Shown here one piece after another: positions 46,097 to 54,632 of a stretch of 64,000 nt of DNA (position 1 is its first letter; every line of letters starts with the position of its first letter). The stretch spans positions 15,407 through 79,406 of the forward strand of contig CAZEHA010000009.1 in the NCBI GenBank assembly GCA_964511665.1, in the 5' to 3' direction. The translations under genes were made by a program, and so were the position numbers. This stretch comes from JAGOEF01 sp964511665 (GTDB lineage: Bacteria; Bacteroidota; Bacteroidia; Bacteroidales; ML635J-15). The notes below the pieces were generated by a model that was not told the DNA's origin, made no database searches, and saw only the letters and a list, made by a program, of their open reading frames with translations.

Positions 46097-47703
46097 CATC
46101 CAAGCGCGCAGGCAAGCAAACCAACCGGCAGGTTGTTATCGACTGGGAAGCCTACAGGCGCGCCCTGCTCGACGAAACCTACATCGAGGAGGGCATTAGT
46201 GGTGCTGAGCTTCAGAAACACCGCGAGAAGCTTGAGTCCGATCCGGTCGAGTGGATTTATTTCTTTTTCCCGGGCTTCGCCAAGTATCCGTTTGCACTTT
46301 TCCATAGAAAGTTCCTGAAGCGGGTAATCAACAACCCAGAGTGGTACGAAGTAATTAGCTGGAGCCGCGAGCTTGCTAAGAGTACCAGCGTGATGTTTGC
46401 CGTCCTGTATCTTGTGCTTACCGGTAACAAGAAAAACATCATTATGACATCCAACAGCCAGGACAATGCCATACGCCTACTGGAACCATACCGGGCTAAC
46501 CTTGACACAAACCAACGCATAAAGGCATACTATGGCGAGCAGCCTCTTATTGGCAGCTGGGAGATGGGAGAATTTAAGACTAAAGGCGGGGCATCATTCA
46601 GGGCAATAGGTGCCGGAATGTCGCCTCGTGGTACTCGCTCCGGAGCGCTGCGCGTCGATGTGCTGCTAACCGATGACTTCGACACTGACGAGGAATGCCG
46701 CAACCCCGAAACCATTAAGAAAAAATGGAACTGGTGGGAGCAAGCGCTATACTTTACACGCTCGATGAGCGAGCCACTGCTCACCATCTGGTGTGGAAAT
46801 ATAATAGCTAAGGACTGCTGCATTACCCGCGCAGGTAAAAAGGCCCGCGAGCTGGAAGCCCGGCAGAAGCCCATAGGACATTGGGATATCATCAACATAC
46901 GCATGGTAAACATAGCCAACCCCAACCCCAAGGAGGACTTTGCGCGTGGTAAAAGCGTGTGGCCCGAGAAAAACTCTGAGGCTAAAATCGAGGAGGTTCT
47001 GGCGCAGGTAAGCACCGCCTCCGCACAGAAGGAGTGCTTCAACAACCCCGTGAGCGAGGGAGAGATATTCAAGAACCTCACCTGGGGCAAGTGCCCGCCG
47101 CTCAACACGCTTAAGTTTGCCGTTGTATATGCCGACCCGAGCACCAGCAACCGCGACAGGGCCACCAAGGGCACGTCGTTTAAGTCGGCTTTTATGCTTG
47201 GGTACAAGGACGGCAAGTATTACATTTATAAGGGCTTTTTAGAACAGACGGGCAACGAAAACTTCATCGGGTGGCTGTACGATTTGCGCGACTACGCACG
47301 CGGACGCACGCAGGTGTATAACTACATCGAGAACAACAGCCTTCAGGATCCGTTCTATGAGCAGGTGTTTATACCTTTGTTTGCTCAATTCAGCAAAACC
47401 CGGGGAACCCTGCCCATTACACCCGACACCCGCAAAAAACCCGACAAGTTTGCCCGCATCGAGGGTAACCTCGAGCCGCTCGACCGAAGGGGCGACCTTG
47501 TGTTTAACGAGGACGAAAAGGGCAACCCCAATATGGAGCGCCTGAGGGAGCAGTTCGAACTCGTTAACCCGCAGCTGTCTGCCCCGGCCGACGGCCCCGA
47601 CTGCATCGAGGGTGGGGTATTTATAATCAACGCCAAAAACCAGACAAGCAATAACGAAGCTATGTTTTTTGGTCATCGCAAAACCAACACTAAACGATTA
47701 TAA
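46093..47703 (+). CDS. Terminase large subunit
   Basis: 536 residues. The N-terminal ATPase has a deviant Walker A (SRELAKSTSV, about 91-100) and Walker B VLLTDDFD (about 190-197) followed by acidic residues. The C-terminal nuclease begins with VVYADPSTS (Asp) near 340. It powers DNA packaging and cuts the concatenated host-phage DNA. Tight neighbours: 4-bp overlap upstream, 2-bp gap downstream. Confidence 0.9.
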   Translation: MTSKRAGKQTNRQVVIDWEAYRRALLDETYIEEGISGAELQKHREKLESDPVEWIYFFFPGFAKYPFALFHRKFLKRVINNPEWYEVISWSRELAKSTSVMFAVLYLVLTGNKKNIIMTSNSQDNAIRLLEPYRANLDTNQRIKAYYGEQPLIGSWEMGEFKTKGGASFRAIGAGMSPRGTRSGALRVDVLLTDDFDTDEECRNPETIKKKWNWWEQALYFTRSMSEPLLTIWCGNIIAKDCCITRAGKKARELEARQKPIGHWDIINIRMVNIANPNPKEDFARGKSVWPEKNSEAKIEEVLAQVSTASAQKECFNNPVSEGEIFKNLTWGKCPPLNTLKFAVVYADPSTSNRDRATKGTSFKSAFMLGYKDGKYYIYKGFLEQTGNENFIGWLYDLRDYARGRTQVYNYIENNSLQDPFYEQVFIPLFAQFSKTRGTLPITPDTRKKPDKFARIEGNLEPLDRRGDLVFNEDEKGNPNMERLREQFELVNPQLSAPADGPDCIEGGVFIINAKNQTSNNEAMFFGHRKTNTKRL

Positions 47704-47705
47704 TT

Positions 47706-48062
47706 ATGATTAAACTATTCATTAGCATTCAGAAGCTGCTTATCTACATATCCGATAAGAGCGTTTTAATTACAATCATTCGCCGCACACGCCGGGCAAT
47801 GGCCGTTAAATCTGCCATAAGGCACGCTGACAAGATGCGCCGTATGCGACGGGGTCGGCAGCAGTTCGTGATCCTGATTGGCAAAAAGGTTCGTGTGTAC
47901 GAGCGCGAGCAAATCAATAACCTTATTAGAGCAGGGTGGCTTGACAAAGCTCTTAAAAATTACATTACACTATGCAAATATTGCATTTATGTGACTCCGT
48001 CGGCCAGCGATCCCGTAGGTAAAAAAACAGCAAATATGAAAAATACAGCTAAAGCGAAATGA
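47706..48062 (+). CDS. Small very basic protein
   Basis: 118 residues, rich in Arg/Lys (RRTRRAMAVKSAIRHADKMRRMRRGRQQ), with a hydrophobic N-terminus and INNLIRAGWLDKAL near 70-85. Its stop overlaps the next ATG (ATGA). Family unknown; a DNA- or RNA-binding head-completion role is possible. Confidence 0.6.
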   Translation: MIKLFISIQKLLIYISDKSVLITIIRRTRRAMAVKSAIRHADKMRRMRRGRQQFVILIGKKVRVYEREQINNLIRAGWLDKALKNYITLCKYCIYVTPSASDPVGKKTANMKNTAKAK

Positions 48063-48193
48063 GAAACCCCTTTAAAATAGTTTTAAAGCTCCCATTTAAG
48101 ACGGGCAACACGCCGAACAAGGGCGCACATACATTTACACGCAAATTCAGGCCTAATTCAGGCCTTAAAACCAATAAAGCATGGCTTACATAA
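48059..48193 (+). CDS. Small protein, 44 aa
   Basis: ORF starting MRNPFKIVLKLPFKTGNTPN and ending TNKAWLT. It overlaps the previous stop by 4 bp and the next start by 13 bp, which suggests coupled translation. It is basic and without recognised motif. Confidence 0.45.
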   Translation: MRNPFKIVLKLPFKTGNTPNKGAHTFTRKFRPNSGLKTNKAWLT

Positions 48194-48603
48194 ATCAATC
48201 CGACATCGAAGGCGCCGGCATGTATCCCGAGATACTCAAAACACTGAGCCGAGAACCCGAATATATCATCACTGCCATAGCCGACGCCGAGGCAGAGGTA
48301 AGGGCATACCTGACGGCCCGCTACGAGATCGACCAGGAGCTCGCTAAAATAGGATCGAGCCGGAACATACTTGTTGTGAAGATTGTGCGCGATGTGGCAA
48401 TCTACAACATCTATAACATAAGCAATCCGGTTAACATGCCCGAGAGCCGCGTGCAAAATTACAAGGATAAAATTGCATTTCTGAAGGAAGTGCAGGCCGA
48501 GCGTGCCAGTATCGACGGGCTTACCCGCAAAACAAACGCGGAAACGGGTGGAAGCAATTACCTGAAGTTTGGAGGCAACACGCCACGCAGTAATCACTTT
48601 TAA
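48181..48603 (+). CDS. Head-tail connector (Mu gp36/DUF1320-like)
   Basis: 140 residues with the DUF1320 pattern: AYINQSDIE, EYIITAIADAEAEVRAYLTARYEID, LVVKIVRDVAIYNIYNISNP, and a terminal GGSNYLKFGGN. It is the usual connector between portal and tail in Mu-like phages. It stands 11 bp before the portal. Confidence 0.8.
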   Translation: MAYINQSDIEGAGMYPEILKTLSREPEYIITAIADAEAEVRAYLTARYEIDQELAKIGSSRNILVVKIVRDVAIYNIYNISNPVNMPESRVQNYKDKIAFLKEVQAERASIDGLTRKTNAETGGSNYLKFGGNTPRSNHF

Positions 48604-48614
48604 ATCTTAGAATT

Positions 48615-49880
48615 ATGGCCAAAACAGCCCCGGAAATAGTCGTACAAAACATCGTAATCAAACAGGTGAACCGTCGCACCAGCGACATAAGCACTTGGCG
48701 AGAAGCAATCAAGTCAGCCGAGAACCAACAGAACCCCACCCGGGTGAAGCTGTATGATCTATATGATGATATTATGCTCGACGGACACATGGAGGGAGTG
48801 TGGGGCAAGCGCCGCGATGCTATTGCTAACCGGTCGCTTACCTTCGCTAAAGACGGACAGCAGGATGACGAAATCAATAAGCTGCTGAACTCGCCCGACA
48901 TGGGTTCGCTCGTTAAGGATCTGCTCGACTCGATTCTGTTCGGCTATTCGCTTCTGCAGATAAATTCTATCACATACAACGAAGACGAGGAGCGCTACGT
49001 GATTGACTACGACCTCATACCACGCAAGCACGTACACCCCGAGCGCGCCTTCAGGTGCATCAGCCGCGACCAGACCCAGGCAACCCGCGACTATCTGTAT
49101 ATGGAGCCTCCCTTGAGTAAATACATGCTGTGGGCAGGCGATGGTGGCATGGGGCTGTTGATTAAAGCGGCGCAGTATGTTATTTACAAACGCGGCAACT
49201 TTGGCGATTGGGCACAATTTGCCGAGCTTTTCGGCATGCCCTTCCGGGAGGCCCGCTATGATAACTACGACGACAGTACCCGCATACAGCTCGAGCAGGC
49301 AATGGAAGCCTACGGATCTGCCGCCTATGCGATACTCCCAAAGGGCGCCGACTTTAAGCTGCACGATGCTGTGAAGGGAACGGCAGGGCAGTTATATAAG
49401 ATGCTGCACGACGCTTGCAATGCCGAAATAAGCAAGTGTATTCTGGGCAACACGCTAACAACCGAGCAGGGCGAGAACGGAGCCCGGAGCCTTGGGGAGG
49501 TGCATCAGGATGTTGAGGACGCCAAGCACGCAGCCGATGTTAAGATGATAACCGACATACTGAACACAAAATTTAAGTCGATTCTAAAATCCTTCGGGTT
49601 CAACGTTGCAGGAGGATATATCGACTTTGCCGACGGCGGTACCGACTGGGCTGCGCTTAAGCGCAAGTGGGAGGTGTTGGATGGAGTTAGCAACCGAGTG
49701 CCGGTGGGCGACGACTACATATATGAGGAGATGGGCATTCCTAAGCCCGACAACTACGACGAGCTAAAGGAGGAAATGGCAGAACGGGATATGCAGCGCT
49801 TTCAGCTGAAGCATGATAGCGGCGAGCCGGCAAGCAAAAAGCTTAGCGCATTTGCAAGGATTCTTGATTTTTTCGTCTGA
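48615..49880 (+). CDS. Portal protein (Mu gp29/DUF935)
   Basis: 421 residues. DUF935 features: RVKLYDLYDDIMLDGHMEGVWGKRRDAI, LLDSILFGYSLLQI, DYDLIPRKHVHPE, and GDWAQFAELFGMPFREARY. It forms the ring through which DNA enters the head. The next gene starts 20 bp on. Confidence 0.9.
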   Translation: MAKTAPEIVVQNIVIKQVNRRTSDISTWREAIKSAENQQNPTRVKLYDLYDDIMLDGHMEGVWGKRRDAIANRSLTFAKDGQQDDEINKLLNSPDMGSLVKDLLDSILFGYSLLQINSITYNEDEERYVIDYDLIPRKHVHPERAFRCISRDQTQATRDYLYMEPPLSKYMLWAGDGGMGLLIKAAQYVIYKRGNFGDWAQFAELFGMPFREARYDNYDDSTRIQLEQAMEAYGSAAYAILPKGADFKLHDAVKGTAGQLYKMLHDACNAEISKCILGNTLTTEQGENGARSLGEVHQDVEDAKHAADVKMITDILNTKFKSILKSFGFNVAGGYIDFADGGTDWAALKRKWEVLDGVSNRVPVGDDYIYEEMGIPKPDNYDELKEEMAERDMQRFQLKHDSGEPASKKLSAFARILDFFV

Positions 49881-49900
49881 GGGCGACTAAGCGTCGCCCA

Positions 49901-51202
49901 GTGTTAAGCATCGACGAACTCGATGCCGTTTATTTCAACAACGATAGCAAGGTACTGCTGTCAGCACTCAGGCAATTTCCCATTGCGGCATTTCTGGCTT
50001 ATAAAACAGTTGTTACTAAGGCCATCGACGATATAAAGCCGGGCGATAGCTTTAACGCCGATATATTCAAAACCTACTCTGACAACTTCTCCGGCATAAT
50101 AAACATCACCCTCAGCGGCGACAAATACGCCCTAAAACGCAGTGAGCTTCTGCTTAACGTGAACCGTTTCGCAGCCTATAAAACCCACCACGCAACAACT
50201 CAGATTGCCAGGCAATGGGCCGATAAGGATGCTGTTGCACGCGAACCAAAGCAATACAAAGAGGCCGCAAAGCGTGTTGCAAACAAGTTTAACCGATACC
50301 AGGTTGCAGAATACAACACAGCCACGGCACGCGCCAGAACCGCGAAGCAATGGATTGATTTTACAAGCGATGAAACAAGGATGGAGTTGTACCCTAATCT
50401 AAAATGGTTGCCAAGCCGAAGCGTTGAGCAGCGCCCGGAACATGTGGAATTTTACGGTACTATTCGCCCAAAAAACGATCCGTTTTGGAACGAGAATCAA
50501 CCAGGTAATCTCTGGCAGTGCAAATGCGACTGGGAAGAAACCGACGAGGGCAGTACTGGTACCCCAAAACGCAAAGCATCTGCTCAGCAAGGTCTTGAAG
50601 GTAACCCCGGAGAGGAATACAAGTACGAACACGGGCAACACAGCGGGGTAATATTCACAAACAACAGTGTATATTTCAAAGCCAAGCCCGCTGCAACGGT
50701 AGAGTCTGCAATACTTAACGCCCCAGAAACCGGATGGTTCAATGTAAACCCGAAAGTTAAATGTCATGTGTTGCATGGACAGAACGAAATAGCCGGGAAC
50801 ATGCAGGTTCTCGATGCATTTGTGGCCACGCGCAACAATGTCAAGAGCATCAAATTGCTACCAAACATTACCGGCGACAACCTGAAGCTGAAGCCTAATT
50901 TCTATCCGGAAGGATTTACAAGCAGAGGAAAGGCCAGCAACGCCGATGCGGTAATTACTTTCGATAACGGTGACACATGGGTTGCCGACATAAAGGCGAT
51001 GAAAGGGACCGGATCTAAGCTAAACCATCGGCTCAATGATGCTTATCAGCAAGCCGATTTCGCAATTATCAAAATTCTTGGAGTTGAACACAAATCAGTG
51101 CAGCAAACAGCAGAAACATTTATAAAAAAACACCCCATGTTTAAGGGTTTAATTATAATAAACAATTCAAACACAGTTATATATGAATTTATTAGACAAT
51201 AA
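49901..51202 (+). CDS. MuF-type head morphogenesis protein with C-terminal nuclease-toxin-like domain
   Basis: 433 residues from a GTG. Residues ~1-230 are the MuF (gp30) domain, ending in LPSRSVEQRPEHVEFYGTI...FWNENQPGNLWQCKCDWEE. Residues ~270-433 look like a PD-(D/E)XK-type toxin nuclease of the CdiA C-terminal kind: KSIKLLPNITGD, RGKASNADAVITF, WVADIKA, then NDAYQQADFAIIKI. The D...DIK acidic pair and Lys are present. MuF proteins carrying polymorphic toxin domains are known from temperate phages. No obvious immunity gene follows. GTG start and a hairpin after the stop are unusual for this operon. Confidence 0.75.
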   Translation: MLSIDELDAVYFNNDSKVLLSALRQFPIAAFLAYKTVVTKAIDDIKPGDSFNADIFKTYSDNFSGIINITLSGDKYALKRSELLLNVNRFAAYKTHHATTQIARQWADKDAVAREPKQYKEAAKRVANKFNRYQVAEYNTATARARTAKQWIDFTSDETRMELYPNLKWLPSRSVEQRPEHVEFYGTIRPKNDPFWNENQPGNLWQCKCDWEETDEGSTGTPKRKASAQQGLEGNPGEEYKYEHGQHSGVIFTNNSVYFKAKPAATVESAILNAPETGWFNVNPKVKCHVLHGQNEIAGNMQVLDAFVATRNNVKSIKLLPNITGDNLKLKPNFYPEGFTSRGKASNADAVITFDNGDTWVADIKAMKGTGSKLNHRLNDAYQQADFAIIKILGVEHKSVQQTAETFIKKHPMFKGLIIINNSNTVIYEFIRQ

Positions 51203-51206
51203 AAAA

Positions 51207-51222
51207 GGAGGTTTACACCTCC
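51207..51222 (+). terminator. Hairpin after the MuF-toxin gene
   Basis: GGAGGT, loop TTAC, ACCTCC, preceded by a run of A and followed by CTTTCC. The U-run is weak, so it may be an attenuator or a minus-strand terminator. A 114-bp gap to the next gene is unusual for this arm. Confidence 0.4.
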
Positions 51223-51316
51223 CTTTCCAATCCAATGACCCGGCCGTAGCCCGACCAGAATTGATTGTGACAAATGTACAACAAAAATATTTGAAAAACA
51301 AAAATATTTTTTCAAC

Positions 51317-51802
51317 ATGCTAACAATCAGCTTCGAACAATTCGCGCAAGAGGTAAGGCGCAACCGGGTGCAGCTCGACAAGCTGATCAACCACCAGCTG
51401 CCCGCCATCATTGGGCGCGAGGCTGTGAAGCAGTTTAAAAGTAATTTTCAGGAGCAAAGCTGGAGGCGCAACCAATGGCCAGAGGTGCAACGCCGCAAGG
51501 CTACGTGGATCCGTGGCGGCAAGGTAATCGACAACCCAACCCGGGGGGCCGCACGCAGCCGCAAAATTTTAACAGGTCACACCGGAGACCTTGGTCGCTC
51601 CCTGCAGTACTCGGTAGAAACCGGCAAGGTAACCATACACAGCGACCTGATATATGCTGCAGTGCATAATTTCGGTTTGAGAGCCGGCCGCGGCAAGGGC
51701 TTTATCATGCCCCAGCGCCAGTTCATAGGCCACGACCCTGAGCTTATTAAGAAGATTGAGAGTATTATCAACGAACGACTTAACAAAATATTCAGCGCAT
51801 GA
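51317..51802 (+). CDS. Virion morphogenesis protein (Mu gpG-like tail completion)
   Basis: 161 residues with the gpG pattern: VKQFKSNFQEQSW...W.EVQRRK, SRKILTGHTGDLGRSLQYSVETGKVTI, YAAVHNFGLRAGRGKGFIMPQRQFIG. It joins head and tail. The end overlaps the next gene by 4 bp. Confidence 0.85.
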   Translation: MLTISFEQFAQEVRRNRVQLDKLINHQLPAIIGREAVKQFKSNFQEQSWRRNQWPEVQRRKATWIRGGKVIDNPTRGAARSRKILTGHTGDLGRSLQYSVETGKVTIHSDLIYAAVHNFGLRAGRGKGFIMPQRQFIGHDPELIKKIESIINERLNKIFSA

Positions 51803-52305
51803 GACGACAACTTTATCTCGAAATTAAGAACTGTTTAAAATCTGTTTTAATGCCCGATAACACTCCTGTGTTTAAGCATTTCGATTTGTGGAACCAGCAG
51901 GTCGAATTTATCGAGCAGGAAACTCCTTTCAATTTTCCGGCGGTGTTTATTGAGTTTTTGCCCATAACATGGAGCAAGATGGGCTATAATAAGCAAAATG
52001 CCGATATCACGATGCGCGTACACGTAGTAAGCCGATGGCATAGCAACACTGCAGATTACAACCCGCAAGAGTACGACGCCCTCGAATATCTTGAGCTTGC
52101 CGACATTGTAAACAACGCAATCACAAACTACGCAACTACAACAGGAAACCGATTTATGCGGACTCGAAGCGAAATTAACCACAACCACGAAACTATACTC
52201 GACAGCATCGAGGAGTTCGTGTGCAATGTGGTCGACACTTCGGGATGTCGAGAGTACGTGTCGGTTAACAACGTGGTTCCGGTAATAACTGAGAGCAATG
52301 GTTAA
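51799..52305 (+). CDS. Neck/tail terminator-like protein
   Basis: 168 residues, last of the head operon, coupled to gpG by a 4-bp overlap. Composition (VEFIEQETPFNFPAVFIEFLPITW, then ITMRVHVVSRWH, LELADIVNNAI) resembles tail terminator/neck proteins with an alpha-beta fold. The call rests on context and pattern. The stop codon is inside a 19-bp inverted repeat. Confidence 0.6.
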   Translation: MRRQLYLEIKNCLKSVLMPDNTPVFKHFDLWNQQVEFIEQETPFNFPAVFIEFLPITWSKMGYNKQNADITMRVHVVSRWHSNTADYNPQEYDALEYLELADIVNNAITNYATTTGNRFMRTRSEINHNHETILDSIEEFVCNVVDTSGCREYVSVNNVVPVITESNG

Positions 52306-52349
52306 CGTGTATATAAATGCTTTTTTAATTGCATTTATATACAGTTAAC
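52301..52349 (+). terminator. Long hairpin ending the head operon
   Basis: GTTAACgTGTATATAAATGC and GCATTTATATACAGTTAAC pair over 19 bp with one bulged base and a TTTTTTAATT loop. It includes the stop codon of the last head gene. It blocks plus-strand late transcription from entering the repressor region. Confidence 0.65.
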
Positions 52350-52380
52350 CGTCCGACGATCTTTGACATACTGATACATC

Positions 52381-52412
52381 AAAAAACACCCGCCTCGATG
52401 CCGGGGCGGGTG
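52381..52412 (-). terminator. Intrinsic terminator of the repressor/SHOCT operon
   Basis: On the minus strand CACCCGCC, 10-nt loop, GGCGGGTG, then a T6 run. Strong GC stem. Confidence 0.85.
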
Positions 52413-52459
52413 CCTTTAAATTGCCTTAAAATGCAATTAAGTTGGGGTTTTATGCAATG

Positions 52460-52705
52460 TTATTGGCCTAATATGCGGGCTTTTTCGGCTTTGTATTCTT
52501 CTTGTGTGAAAACGCCTTCATCAAGCAGAGCCTTAACAGCTTTTAGCTCTTCGGCCTTATCAACCATGCTTGTTGATTTGCCTTGATTTTTCTTCAGCTC
52601 AAGGTCATGCATTAACGATTCCGTTTCTACTTTTTGCTTTTTACCTGAACGGCTCACTGCTACAATTATCACAATTAACATAATTACTAATAATAACCAA
52701 ATCAT
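52460..52705 (-). CDS. SHOCT-domain membrane protein
   Basis: 81 residues: N-terminal membrane helix (WLLLVIMLIVIIVAV), basic linker, and a C-terminal SHOCT motif (LKAVKALLDEGVFTQEEYKAEKARIL). It lies downstream of the repressor on the same strand and would be expressed from the prophage. Role unknown; a lysogeny-expressed membrane protein such as a superinfection factor is one option. Confidence 0.75.
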   Translation of the reverse strand: MIWLLLVIMLIVIIVAVSRSGKKQKVETESLMHDLELKKNQGKSTSMVDKAEELKAVKALLDEGVFTQEEYKAEKARILGQ

Positions 52706-52723
52706 AACTCATATTTTTTTTAG

Positions 52724-53053
52724 TTAAACATTCTTTTTCATTAATTGAATTATCGTGTCCTGGGCTGCAATGAGCTTACCCTGTAATTCAAGTATTTTTT
52801 TTTCATAATAAGAATAGTCTTTTTGTTTATTGCCTTCATTTTTTAGCATTTCCCCGTAACCAAGCAGAAGCCAAACCGGCGAAATATCAGGACAATTTTC
52901 TAATATTTTTACTATAACACTTTCTCCAACATCCGCTTGTCTTTGCAATTGCTTGCCCAAATACCCATTAGACATTCCCATGTTCTTCTCAAAAGTGGAA
53001 GGCTTAACTTGCTTAAATTCAAGATATTCATATATTCTGTTAATAACTTTCAT
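52724..53053 (-). CDS. Prophage repressor (CI-like HTH)
   Basis: 109 residues from the ATG at 53053 (MKVINRIYEYLEFKQ). The frame extends 12 codons up into the operator. HTH: KPSTFEKNMGMSNGYLGKQLQRQ, then CPDISPVWLLLGYGEML, the hallmark of Bacteroidota phage repressors. A C-terminal coiled coil (YYEKKILELQGKLIAAQDTIIQL) replaces the peptidase domain, so control by RecA-driven self-cleavage is unlikely. It is divergent from the Ner/Cro-like gene. Confidence 0.8.
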   Translation of the reverse strand: MKVINRIYEYLEFKQVKPSTFEKNMGMSNGYLGKQLQRQADVGESVIVKILENCPDISPVWLLLGYGEMLKNEGNKQKDYSYYEKKILELQGKLIAAQDTIIQLMKKNV

Positions 53054-53060
53054 TAAATAA

Positions 53061-53078
53061 TTTAGAAATTTGTCTAAA
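53061..53078. promoter_or_regulatory. Repressor operator O2
   Basis: TTTAGAAATTTGTCTAAA, inverted arms TTTAGA/TCTAAA, 8 bp before the repressor ATG, where it would overlap the repressor's own promoter. Confidence 0.5.
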
Positions 53079-53082
53079 ATAA

Positions 53083-53114
53083 TTTGCAAACATAGACAAT
53101 AGTCTATATATTTG
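53083..53114 (+). promoter_or_regulatory. Early lytic promoter
   Basis: TTTG at 53083-53086, 20-bp spacer, TATATTTG at 53107-53114: a near-consensus Bacteroidota promoter directing the early plus-strand operon (first gene at 53156). Confidence 0.7.
53092..53107. promoter_or_regulatory. Repressor operator O1
   Basis: ATAGACAATAGTCTAT, perfect 6-4-6 inverted repeat inside the spacer of the early promoter. Repressor bound here would block RNA polymerase. Confidence 0.6.
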
Positions 53115-53155
53115 CCCTAATTAACAACGACAAAGTAAAGTAAAAAAACAACACA

Positions 53156-53353
53156 ATGGAAAAAAACGAGAAAACTATTGCCGAGGTGCGTCGCGAGAAG
53201 GCCAGAGGAACCAGCCTGTACTTCAGAACTGCAGCAAAATTCGGGGTAACCTACACCTACGTGGCCGAGCTTGCACGAGGCAAACGCCAGGGAACCCGCG
53301 GCAAGGGCAAGCAAATAAAGGAGTTTTTGCTGAGCGAACTGTGTAATAATTAA
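53156..53353 (+). CDS. Ner/Cro-like small DNA-binding protein
   Basis: 65 residues with a basic HTH-like pattern: SLYFRTAAKFGVTYTYVAELARGKRQGTRGKGKQIKEFL. First gene of the early operon, the same place as ner in Mu, where Ner shuts down early transcription and the repressor gene. Function inferred from position. Confidence 0.65.
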   Translation: MEKNEKTIAEVRREKARGTSLYFRTAAKFGVTYTYVAELARGKRQGTRGKGKQIKEFLLSELCNN

Positions 53354-53365
53354 ATACCCTGCTCC

Positions 53366-54163
53366 ATGAATTCCCTTCAGATATACTCTCACCCCGATTT
53401 TGGTAGTGTACGCACCGAAATAGTTGCCGGCGATCCATGGTTTGTATTGGCTGATATATGCAAAATTCTTGGACACACAAATACCAGCGTAGCGATAAAA
53501 ATACTTGACGAAGACGAGAGGGCTAAGAAAATATTGACCCGTGATTATCAGCACATTGGGTATGATAAGGCTTGGTTTATTAATGAAAGTGGTTTTTATC
53601 ACTTAACGTTCAGAAGCAATAAGCCAGCAGCTAAGTTTTTTCGTAAGTGGGTTACAACAGAAGTACTTCCAAGTATCCGTAAAACCGGTCAATATTCGGT
53701 GCCACGCCTGAGGCCAGAGCTGGCAATACCGGATAATATACCCAATCTGCCTCGCAATCATACATTCAACACCAAAATTATAGTGGTAAACGACTGCCCT
53801 GTGCGCGAGGTTAAAATAAACAAGGTTCCCTACTACTGCATGATAGACGTGCTAAAGGCTGTTGGCATTGCAACACACGCACGCAGTCAATTGTGCAACG
53901 AAATTTACCATAAATTCACCTTTAAAATTCGCACAAAAAGCAACGGACGCCTTACCCGCTATATTACAACCGAGGGGCTAAGACTATACTTGTCGCGTTC
54001 GAATGCTGCCAAATCGAAAAAGTTTTTATCGGCATTTCTTGCAAAGGTAGAGGGCGTAAATAAAATTGACTTCGACCGCTTCCTTGATGTTATCGTAAAA
54101 ACGCGAGACGAAAACGACAGGTCATTTTTACTTAATACTTACAAAACACTAACAACTAACTAA
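53366..54163 (+). CDS. BRO-N domain antirepressor
   Basis: 265 residues. N-terminal BRO-N domain: PWFVLADICKILGHTNTSVAIKILDEDE, WFINESGFYHLTFRS, AAKFFRKWVTTEVLPSIRKTGQY. A second domain, about 140-265 (YYCMIDVLKAVGI, TEGLRLYLSRS), has a similar KilA/ANT-like pattern. Such proteins bind repressors or DNA to trigger induction. Its last A overlaps the next ATG (TAATG). Confidence 0.8.
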   Translation: MNSLQIYSHPDFGSVRTEIVAGDPWFVLADICKILGHTNTSVAIKILDEDERAKKILTRDYQHIGYDKAWFINESGFYHLTFRSNKPAAKFFRKWVTTEVLPSIRKTGQYSVPRLRPELAIPDNIPNLPRNHTFNTKIIVVNDCPVREVKINKVPYYCMIDVLKAVGIATHARSQLCNEIYHKFTFKIRTKSNGRLTRYITTEGLRLYLSRSNAAKSKKFLSAFLAKVEGVNKIDFDRFLDVIVKTRDENDRSFLLNTYKTLTTN

Positions 54164-54441
54164 TGGCCTACAACCGTGTAAATAAGCTACGCACCTATCA
54201 GCTTGTGCTCAACATCGTGAAGCAGCACTACATAGAGGGCGTTACCACCTATAAGGGCATATTCGAAATGTATGTTTTACCCATATACCCAATGAGCTAT
54301 CAGCGTTTTATAACGATAATCAACACGCCCAACATCGAAAAAACTATAGCATCTGAATGCGAGCGCCTGGGCAAGGAGATTCCGGGTAAAAAACAAGAGG
54401 ACAAACGACAACTAAAACTATTTGAAAATGAGCAAATGTAA
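54163..54441 (+). CDS. Early phage protein of unknown function
   Basis: 92 residues, basic, helical (TYQLVLNIVKQHYIEGVTTYKGIFEMYVLPIYPMSYQRF). It starts on the antirepressor stop (TAATG) and overlaps the next gene by 14 bp. The N-terminal part may be a small helix-turn-helix, but nothing is decisive. Confidence 0.55.
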   Translation: MAYNRVNKLRTYQLVLNIVKQHYIEGVTTYKGIFEMYVLPIYPMSYQRFITIINTPNIEKTIASECERLGKEIPGKKQEDKRQLKLFENEQM

Positions 54442-54610
54442 ATTGAATTTCTGGTACCTCGACAATTGGACGGGCCGCCGTAGGGAGTTTGCAACGGCAG
54501 TAGCTGCAATAAAGGCAGCCGAGCAAGAGAGTGGAGTAACAATTAACATTTACCGCGCCAATGGCAGATTTTATAAGGCCGTGAAAGCGTCGGGACATAC
54601 ACCGTCTTAG
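54428..54610 (+). CDS. Small early protein
   Basis: 60 residues from the second Met (MSKCKLNFWYLDNWTGRRRE). It has a short beta-helix-beta-type pattern (EFATAVAAIKAAEQESGVTINIYRANGRFYK). Unknown. The overlap with the upstream gene suggests coupled expression. Confidence 0.5.
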   Translation: MSKCKLNFWYLDNWTGRRREFATAVAAIKAAEQESGVTINIYRANGRFYKAVKASGHTPS

Positions 54611-54632
54611 TATTCACCAAATCCATAACATC

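Noticed and set aside
48049..48597. 182-aa minus-strand ORF opposite the connector gene
   Set aside because: It is antisense to DUF1320 and overlaps the coupled small ORF; the pattern is that of a shadow frame.
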